From NCBI RefSeq assembly GCF_001949145.1, contig NW_019091483.1, positions 236,962 through 300,961 of the forward strand: a DNA stretch of 64,000 bases, written 5' to 3'. The translations under genes and the position numbers were made by a program. Position 1 is the stretch's first letter, and every line of letters starts with the position of its first letter. The notes under the pieces are model-generated. The model did no database searches and was not told where the DNA came from. It saw nothing but the letters and a program-made list of their open reading frames with translations. Source of the stretch: Acanthaster planci (Eukaryota > Echinodermata > Asteroidea > Valvatida > Acanthasteridae). Positions 56,601 through 64,000 of the stretch are shown here, piece after piece.

Positions 56601-59600
56601 TGCCCGAGCCTCCCCGAAAATCCCACTCACCACCCCTTACCCTCCCACCCTGCTTCCACCCCCCCTCTCCGTCCCACCCCTGCTTCCACCCACACCTTTC
56701 CCCCCCACACCTTTCCCTCCCACCCCTGCTTCCATCCACCCCTCCCCCATTAATCCCCTTAAACCCCCTCCCCCACCACTACCACTGAACACTGCGAGCC
56801 AGCCAGTAATTCCTGAGACTATTTCAGGGTATGGGATTAATTTGAAACTGCTGTTCTTTGCCATGGGTGCTGACCATAACAGCAGTGGTAAGAATGGTTA
56901 TACACAAAGAAATCAAGTTTGAACACACTTGAATGGGCTTCCCCAGAATGTCAGGTTGTTCAGGAGGTGGGTATTGTCACTGGCTAAACCCCAGATTAAA
57001 AATGAGTGTACGGGCTCCAAATGGGTGGATTGAAAGAGGATTTGTATGGAGTCTTACCCATATTGGCCTTATAACATATTACTAATGGAAAAACAAAACA
57101 GAAATTTTGTATGTTAAATGCAGAACCATTCCAGAGTTAAAATTGGTGAAGGATCTATTGCAACTTTCTTCAATATAAACTGTTGCTGCTCCTGCTTTTG
57201 TTGTCAGGTGTTGACCAACTGTCCAGTCACAGGGATACAGGTAGGCGAGGATGAGTACGGGGTGAAGCGGGTCAAGGGCGTTGAGACTGTGTCGGGGACC
57301 ATCAAAACATCCAATGTGGTCAACGCTTGTGGTAAATTGCTGGGGCAGATTACAGTAACGGGTCTTATATTGTGTATGCATTTTAGCCTGCCTTGAAGAG
57401 TTTGCTGTTAGCTGATCGTATTTAAAGTTTGGATGGAGAAAACAAGGCTCAAAAGAGACTGATATGTACATGTGGTACTGTTTGTTTTTTCTCCTTTATT
57501 TAAATTTAAAATGTGTATTTCAACAGTCAAAAGTGTATTTGTGTATGTGCATGAATGTATGGGTGTACATGTTGATCTATTCAGTTGGCCAGTGTGTGTG
57601 AGTTGTCCATTCTTGCAGCTGACACTCCACCAGCCGGGACTACTTTTTTTTCAAGGCTCATCCCTGCCAGCTGTGATATACTCTCTCAGTTTACCTTTGA
57701 CTGTGACTGTGGTAATATTTTTGTGTGTGCACTCTGTGACCTGCAGGAGTCTGGTCACCGTACATTGGTCAGATGGCTGGGGTATCTGTCCCCCTTACTG
57801 CCATGCATCATCACTATGTGGTGTCGGAGAGAATCGAGGGAATCCATGGCATGCCCAATGTGCGTGATCATGATGCCTCTGTCTACCTTAAAGTTCAGGG
57901 GGATGGGCTTGCCTTCGGGGGCTATGAACCAAACCCGATCTTCTGGAAGCAGGTGAGTGGAAAGTAATGGATTCATGCTTAGCTACCTCACACAGAGTGA
58001 CATGTAAATATCTTAGGATTTCCTGTGCTGTTGCACGAACGATGCTTAAGTAGGTCCTTGTTATTTCTGTATGCAGTGCTGGGTGATGTCGGTACTCGTC
58101 CCCATGCATAAGGGATTCCCATTGAGTTAGTATGCACGCAGAGGCTGAAACTAGTCCATGGAGGTTAAGCATTAATTCTGTTTAGCCCTCAAGTGGCCAA
58201 GGGCGAAGACAGGACATTGCAACAATTGTCATTCCGCAACAATTTAAAAAAATTTAAAATTCAAGAAATTGATAATGGAGAGAGAAATGTTGCACAAATT
58301 ATCTTGAACAAATTACCACCAAGGATGAACATTTGTTAAAGTCCATCTTTGTTGGTGACACTTGTGCTGTCTTGTTCGAAAAGTTGGTATTTTTGGCTGA
58401 AAATAGCATGACACCTTGGACAAATTTAATACAGTGAGCAGGTGGTCAAAGTCCTCTGCATACTGGGTACCTGACATAAGATGACTATGTCTGTTCAAAA
58501 CAAGTATATTTTCAATTGTAAAAACAACAGCCAAAAATTAATTGAGATGAGATGGGAACCTGTAACTTCAAAAATGCTGGACTTGTGTTTCACCGACTGA
58601 GCCAGCAAGACCTATACTGATGACTTCTCGGGTTTCGTGTTTTTCCAATGTCATTTTTTTTGAGCAATGCCTGACCTTTAGCACCCAAGGAAGTTGGCTG
58701 ACCTCTTATGCAAATGCCACAGGTTTAAATACCACATCTAATCATTTCACTTTATTCCAACAAAACTGATTATTATTATTTTATTATTTATGGTCTATTA
58801 ACCAAACTCTTGCTGCCAAAGGCTAAATTTCAGTTTGATTTACAATTATTACATTAAAACAATAAACGTTACAAGGAATACGTTGTACTGACTGATTCAA
58901 AGTGAAATGTGTCAGGTTTCTGCCTGGTGTATGAGGTGCTTTGGAAAAACAGTGTTTATTCTTGCACTTCATTTTAGGACATGGGGACTTGTTCCGAAGA
59001 AATGTTTGCTGTCCATAGATAGAACAGCAAGCTCATTTCCACAATTTGTTTGCTTGTTGTGTTGACAGGTTAAGAACGACTTTGCTTTTTCCTTGTTTGA
59101 GTTGGACTGGGACGTCTTTGGTTTCAACATTGACGGTTGTGTGAATCGCATACCTGCGCTGGAAACCACAGGCATCAAATCGACGGTCTGTGGACCGGGT
59201 AAGACTGAGACTCCTAAGTTATGTGCCTGAACATTTTGCAGGATGGCCGGATGCAGTGAAAACAGTATTATCTCCTTACAGGAATGAGAGCCGACGCCAT
59301 AAGTAGAGATGGCGTCTCCTTGTGACACTCAGCTCTGCTTGCATGGAGCATGGAGTTTGCTTTAGATATATTCTGTTATCATGATGGTGCTATATTTGTC
59401 TTGGTTCTTTTAGACCCATTGGCAATAGAAATACAACTTCACATATTGATACAAGGAAACAGACTATTTTCTCTTCCAGCCTCATTTTGGTTACACTAGG
59501 TTGAAGATTAGAAGAGCAAGATGAGGGTCCCATGGTAGAGGTCTATTACTGTGGCAAGCAGTTGTTTGATATTGGTCCTTGTGCTTAATGTGGTTAACAG

Positions 59601-62600
59601 ATCGCTAGCACATCCATCATTTGGGGATTCTTCGTGTAAATTCTTGCAAAGCTACCCTGTATAATGTGGCCTTCGATATGGCACAGACCCGAAGAACATG
59701 CATTTCACAAGAATCGGTGACATGCTGAGCTTGTCCAATGCCAAATGGACATAAACTTGGGCATGCAGATTGTGAGGTCCCTGCAGTTGGACCTTATTGC
59801 TGTGTAAAACATGTTGTCTTTTGTTCCTGCACGGAGCAGATTGATGTGTAATAGGTGCTGGGATTAGCATCATATTCAGTTGGATCACGTGGCATTGGAG
59901 TTACCAAGAGTACTTGAATACAATCAGTAATTTGCTTTTTACTTCTTGGGCTGCCTGGCAGAGTCCTTCACTCCAGACCACAAGCCTCTGATGGGAGAAT
60001 CTCCCGAGGTCAGGGGGTTCTACCTGAACTGTGCAATGAACAGCTCCGGCCTGATGCTGGGAGGTGGCACAGGCAAGCAAATGGCCCACTGGATTGTGGA
60101 CGGCAGGCCAGAGCTGGACATGTATGGCTATGACATCAGGTTAGAAGATTGACTTTGGTGAAACAGTACACTATGTAAAGGCCGTGAACTACCAGCAAGT
60201 GCTGTCAACCCATGTAACCGCAATGTATTCGTCCCTGTGTGTTTTTGTAGTTGTTAAAAGTTTTAGGCCTTTTCTCCCTCCATGGTTTTGTTTCATTTTA
60301 GTTCAGTTTTTGTTTTTTAATTCTATTGTCATGATCATTGTTACTATTGTTGAATTGCTGGCATTGTTTGGAGGAATTTGGTTTATAAGCAACAGTGCTG
60401 CAGCTATTCTTGTGTGAGCACTTCTCAATATCATCATCGGTGGAAGAATTCCGTTCTTTGAAGTTTGTTAAACCTCTTGTCTTCTGCAGACGATTTGACC
60501 CCAAGGTGAGCCGCAACTTGGCCTGGGTGGATGAGCGTAGCCAGGAAGCCTACGCCAAGAACTACTCCACTGTGTTCCCCCATGATGAACCTCTGGCTGG
60601 TAGATTGATGAGGAAAGATGCTTTGCACAAGGTACAGGATTCAGAAGAGTGCAATCATAAATAATGGGGATATGGGCCGATAAGCAGTCATCAGCATCTT
60701 TTATTGTTCATTTCACCATAGGGTCCCATCCTGTCGGCTTTGGACTCTTTGAATTTACAGGATTTAATCATACATACGTATGTACAGCAGACAGCATGTT
60801 CTTATCCCCACTATTGGCTATCTATATCATGAAAACGTCTGTCCCAAGCTATCGTGGCTTATCAGGCCGGTCTTTGTCTCTGGTGTTCTTGGCATGAAAC
60901 TGTTGAGAATATTTTTGTACTCCCCTGGATGGGATGTCCATCCATTGCAGGTGGCTCTCCAGCTCATGGTGATACCCAATTATTCTCCTGGGTAGAATGA
61001 GGCAAGCAGGTGTGAAGTGACTCACTCAAAGCCACAGTTTATTGACAGCAGTTGGACCCTGACCCTTTTATCATGAGTTACAAGCCCTTAAACCACTCAG
61101 CCACACTCCCCCTTTACCTGTGATGACTTTGGCATCAGTGCTAATGACGACCGTGGCTCAGTAAATTCACGAGCCCACATACCTTTTTCTTACTGAAACT
61201 CGCCGTGCCCCTTGCGCACAGACTCGCCCATTACCCTTCCTTTTATTTGTACCGCAGGTCCTTGAAGATGCGGGATGTGTTTACCAAGAGAGGCTTGGGT
61301 GGGAGAGGCCAGGCTGGTTTGCTACAGATGGACCTGCTCCGGTAATCACTGTCCATCTGCATAATTACAAATGCCCTTCCATGAACAGCAGTAACAGTGA
61401 CGTGCAAATATATCAGAATAGCAGATCTGTACTGGTTATATCGCTATGAAACAGATGCACAACCCCCAATGGATTCCAATAGTCAAAATAATAAATTTTT
61501 TGAAATGCTTGTTGGATTCAATGTTACAAAAAATGTTCGTTACTTTTTTCAGTTACCGTGTTACCTAACCTCTTTTACTTATGAAAACGTATATTTTTTA
61601 AATTCTGAAATAAAATATTGTTTAAAAAAGCATTAATTAACCACTGTATTTTATAGAGATTATCAAATTGAAGTTGGGCAGTTTTGTGACCCATTGCTGT
61701 TCCATTCACATGTAAACTTGCAGATCAGAGTCATTCTATAAATTAGGGGTCCAATCTTTTGGACATTTTAAATATGACTTTATAAATTCAGAACACATTC
61801 TCTAATTTCCAAGAGTGATGAAATAATGCAAATTACCTGCCAAACATATAAAAAATGGTTTGATATTAATTTCAGTGATATTTTGACATAAAATTACACA
61901 GGTCAGGTGTAACAGGGACACACAAATTTCACACTTTTGGACCCTGATTTTATAGAATGACCCATTACATGATTTGCTCCACCAGGTTTTGAAGTATGAC
62001 TATTATGGCTACTATGACCACCCTAAGCACGAGAACTACCGCTACAAGCAGTTGCTTGGCGACGATTACACCTTTGACTTCCCCAAGCACCACAACATTG
62101 TAAGTGTTTGTCATTGATTTTCTGGTAGTCAGCTGCAGGAGAATATGCTGACATTAAAGGAGCCATGTGGTGAAAGTCCAGATGAGGGCTAATGGAAGAA
62201 ATGTTACTGCATCATTCAATAGAGGCTTTGCGTGGTAGCCATCTGGCAGGGCAGTTCATTGTTCCACGGGGAACCGTCCTTTGTGCATACTCCATGGAAC
62301 AAAATCACAGGCCTGCAAGATAACGGCCATGCAAACCTTCTGTTTGCAATTTTCTGGGTTACTTGAGGTGCTGTTCTGTGCTGTGTCAGCCTCAACAAAG
62401 CCAGTGTGGATTTTTCACTGGAGGGGGGTACCTGATTGGTTTATATTTCGCAGATTGAGAAGGAGTGTATGACGTGCAGGGAAAGCGTTGCCATCTTCAA
62501 CATGTCCTACTTTGGCAAGATGTACGTGACGGGGCCGGATGCGCAGAAAGCAATGGACTGGATTTTCACCAACAATATGTCCAAGCCAGCTGGTAAGGCA

Positions 62601-63823
62601 CAGGGAGTTGTTCTGTGGGTTTTACTGAAACTAGTTACCTGTTCTTATTGCAATAAGGTGGTTTATTACAGAGCCAACATTTCTTTGAAAGGGCTGTTAA
62701 ACTTGCTTTGTATTCCAGGGTCTGTTGTCTACACCTGTGCCCTAAATAAGGCTGGGGGCGTTGAATGCGACCTGACTGTGTCCATGATTGAGAGTGGCAC
62801 GGGCTCTGCTCTCGACCCAGCCTTTGATGGGCGGGGCTTCTATGTAGCAGCAGGAGGGGGCGTGGCCCAGCATGTCAAGACACACATGAAAACCATCATG
62901 GAGGACGAGCAGTTTGACTGCAGCATTCTGGACCACTCTGAAGACATGGGTGTTTTGAGCATACAGGGTCCCAAAAGGCATGTGTCTGAAGACTTCTCAC
63001 CTTAATTTGACACTCCAGAAATGGATCTAGAACCTTGTATTCATGGCTCTGCTAGATGTACATGTGATCAAAGAATCCCTGCCCTCTATAGCAAAAAGTG
63101 CTACACTAGTAGTGAGGCCATTTCGTAGGTCAGCAAGGACGTTTGGCTGCATCTGAATCTGTTGTTTAGAGCTAGGTCTTCACTCCATTGAAAGTATGTG
63201 GAAACGCATAGACAGTATACATAGCCATAGCTCTGGAAGCCTGTTTCGGACACAGCCTTTGTCTTGCACATGTGTACATTACTGTCTCCAGGCCCTAGCC
63301 TGGACGTTACCTTCAGCTCAGTGCATTTATCATCCCCAAGCCCATCTCCTGTTTCAAATGTACTATTTTAACCCCCCACAAACTTTTGTCTCTTAGTAAG
63401 CTGTATCGGAGGTTTTCCTCAACAGTGTCAATTTTCAGAAACCATTTCTTGCACATTCTGTTAGGAACCTACAAGGTAGCCCACAGTGTTTTATCTAGCC
63501 AAAAGTTAGGGCGTAAACAAGAGATCGGATTTCTGTTACGTTTTTGGTCGTTTTTGTTGTTATCAGTCGAGAGCTTCTGCAGTCACTCACCTCGGCGGAT
63601 CTCAGCGACAAGGCCTTCCCCTTCTATACCCACCAAGTGATTGACATAGCTGGGCACAAAGCTCGGGCCCTCCGGCTGTCCTTCGTGGGGGAGCTGGGAT
63701 GGGAGATGCATTTCAGTAATGAGGCGGCAGTCGCCATCCACCAGGCCATTATGGAGGCGGGGGCCAAGTTCGGTATTGTGAATGGAGGGTACCGGGCGCT
63801 GGACTCGCTGAGTTTAGAGAAAG
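53298..63823 (+). CDS. SARDH: SARDH, mitochondrial sarcosine dehydrogenase (3' end outside window)
   Basis: Exons: 53298-53610, 55299-55477, 56067-56246, 57208-57331, 57747-57952, 59069-59198, 59962-60139, 60490-60631, 61258-61341, 61986-62099, 62454-62592, 62719-62977 and 63567-63823. Phases agree throughout and 768 residues are visible of an expected ~900. An Arg/Ala-rich N-terminus ([17 protein letters not shown]) fits a mitochondrial presequence. [20 protein letters not shown] is the FAD-binding Rossmann motif. TTWHTGG carries the histidine (H102) that in this family bears covalent FAD. The C-terminal half is the GcvT-like folate-binding region. Known role: oxidation of sarcosine to glycine in the mitochondrial matrix, passing one carbon to tetrahydrofolate and electrons to [31 protein letters not shown] and [11 protein letters not shown] favour SARDH over DMGDH or PDPR. 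Twelve introns are GT-AG except the last, which uses GC. Confidence 0.93.
55299..55477 (+). CDS. SARDH: SARDH exon 2
   Basis: [38 protein letters not shown] and [11 protein letters not shown]. Acceptor TGTCTCAG, donor GTGAGT, phase 0. Confidence 0.93.
56067..56246 (+). CDS. SARDH: SARDH exon 3
   Basis: [20 protein letters not shown] then [20 protein letters not shown]. 60 codons, phase 0 at both ends; acceptor CCAATAG, donor GTAAGT. Confidence 0.93.
56512..56562 (+). repeat. Two-copy tandem repeat
   Basis: 'atggaaatttacatttacat' plus 'gttg' occurs twice in a row within SARDH intron 3. Confidence 0.8.
56620..56790 (+). repeat. C-rich polypyrimidine tract
   Basis: About 170 bases, almost all C and T with CCACC/CCCTGCTTCCA units, in SARDH intron 3. 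The minus strand has repeated G runs and could form a quadruplex. Confidence 0.85.
57208..57331 (+). CDS. SARDH: SARDH exon 4
   Basis: [20 protein letters not shown] then [12 protein letters not shown]. Acceptor TTGTCAG, donor G|GTAAAT, phase 1. Confidence 0.92.
57747..57952 (+). CDS. SARDH: SARDH exon 5
   Basis: [38 protein letters not shown] and [12 protein letters not shown], part of the substrate and flavin pocket. Donor CAG|GTGAGT. Confidence 0.94.
59069..59198 (+). CDS. SARDH: SARDH exon 6
   Basis: [19 protein letters not shown] then [14 protein letters not shown]. Acceptor GTTGACAG, donor G|GTAAGA, phase 1. Confidence 0.93.
59962..60139 (+). CDS. SARDH: SARDH exon 7
   Basis: [20 protein letters not shown] then [20 protein letters not shown], ending the FAD domain. 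Donor AG|GTTAGA, phase 2. Confidence 0.93.
60490..60631 (+). CDS. SARDH: SARDH exon 8
   Basis: [20 protein letters not shown] then [19 protein letters not shown]. Acceptor TTCTGCAG, donor AAG|GTACAG. Confidence 0.92.
60925..61112 (-). mobile_element. tRNA-derived SINE, minus strand, in SARDH intron 8
   Basis: The minus strand starts with 'gtgtggctgagtggtttaag' (A-box/D-arm-like), with a diverged B-box region near 61050. It continues through an untypical body to 'gatggacatcccatccaggg'. No coding capacity. Confidence 0.5.
61258..61341 (+). CDS. SARDH: SARDH exon 9
   Basis: [20 protein letters not shown] then FATDGPAP. 28 codons, phase 0; acceptor CCGCAG, donor GTAATC. Confidence 0.92.
61728..61963. 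mobile_element. MITE copy 2, about 236 bp, in SARDH intron 9
   Basis: Left end GTCATTCTATAAATTAGGGG and right end GGACCCTGATTTTATAGAAT followed by GAC are inverted complements over about 25 bases. The body is homologous to 50638-50891. It ends 22 bases before exon 10. Confidence 0.82.
61986..62099 (+). CDS. SARDH: SARDH exon 10
   Basis: [20 protein letters not shown] then [16 protein letters not shown]. Acceptor CACCAG, donor ATT|GTAAGT. Confidence 0.93.
62454..62592 (+). CDS. SARDH: SARDH exon 11 (start of GcvT-like domain)
   Basis: [20 protein letters not shown] then [20 protein letters not shown]. Donor G|GTAAGG, phase 1. The following 126-base intron has no stop in frame. Confidence 0.93.
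62719..62977 (+). CDS. SARDH: SARDH exon 12
   Basis: [40 protein letters not shown] and [11 protein letters not shown]. It ends CCCAAAAG before GCATGT, so a GC donor is required to join SRELLQ of exon 13 in frame. Confidence 0.88.
63567..63823 (+). CDS. SARDH: SARDH exon 13
   Basis: [39 protein letters not shown] and [14 protein letters not shown]. Acceptor TTATCAG, donor AAAG|GTGGGA, phase 1. Later exons lie beyond 64000. Confidence 0.92.
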
Positions 63824-63884
63824 GTGGGATGGCCAATGAAATGCCTTGTCTAGATGGAGTTTGAGTTTGGCAAGTTAGGGATTG

Positions 63885-64000
63885 TTGGATTGAGTAGGGT
63901 TGGGCTGGCTTAGGTTCATTTGGGTTGGGTTGGTATGGGTTGGGTTGATTTGGGTTGGGTTGGTATGGGTTGGGTTGGGCTGGCTTAGGTTCATTTGGGT
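63885..64000 (+). repeat. TTGGG-rich minisatellite at the window end
   Basis: A 75-base period is visible: 'gggctggcttaggttcattt' recurs at 63902 and 63977. Interior GGGTTGGGTTGGTATGGGTT units give runs capable of forming a G-quadruplex. In the SARDH intron after exon 13; it continues outside the window. Confidence 0.85.

Noticed and set aside
58555-58620. tRNA-like segment on the minus strand
   Set aside because: An A-box-like word is present but the B box and stems are too degenerate to support a call.

Overview
The window is a piece of animal nuclear genome. It has long AT-rich introns with GT-AG junctions, single-copy genes spread over many exons, one 395-base assembly gap and abundant small dispersed repeats. 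Protein content and intron style suggest an invertebrate deuterostome (echinoderm, hemichordate or cephalochordate). The heavy load of the palindrome TACATGTA is a visible genome signature, but I cannot name the species.

Four genes can be supported. (1) 4700-18642, plus strand: a CIZ1 orthologue, a nuclear-matrix zinc-finger protein. It has nine exons: a Gln-rich exon, an RS-like exon, four C2H2/matrin-type fingers and a Lys/Pro-repeat plus acidic tail. A one-base frame slip lies inside exon 1. (2) 23938-25377, minus strand: an intronless RNF26-like ER-membrane RING E3 ligase. (3) 29767-38542, plus strand: a complete nine-exon DDX39/UAP56 DECD-box RNA helicase. Its untranslated first exon probably lies upstream, near or in the gap. 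(4) 53298 to beyond the right edge: SARDH, mitochondrial sarcosine dehydrogenase. Thirteen exons are visible, about 150 C-terminal residues lie outside the window, and the last complete intron appears to use a GC donor.

Between and inside the genes the sequence is repeat-rich. Region 1-4.7 kb holds no recognisable gene. Region 18.6-23.9 kb is the 3' side of CIZ1 and RNF26. Region 25.4-29.8 kb lies between the divergent RNF26 and DDX39 genes and holds twin hairpins, a foldback MITE and the gap. Region 38.6-53.3 kb is intergenic and contains a long-armed foldback element split by a 2.3-kb insertion, two other MITEs and tRNA-like SINE pieces.

The genes do not form a pathway. The linkage is of interest because the human counterparts of CIZ1 and SARDH lie on 9q34, and DDX39B and DDX39A lie on 6p21 and 19p13. 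These are blocks of the MHC paralogon, so the window looks like a piece of the unduplicated proto-MHC chromosome. The most unusual structural signal is a set of roughly 51-base hairpins in DDX39 intron 4. Their arms differ between copies by compensating substitutions, and each hairpin is followed by a T-run.
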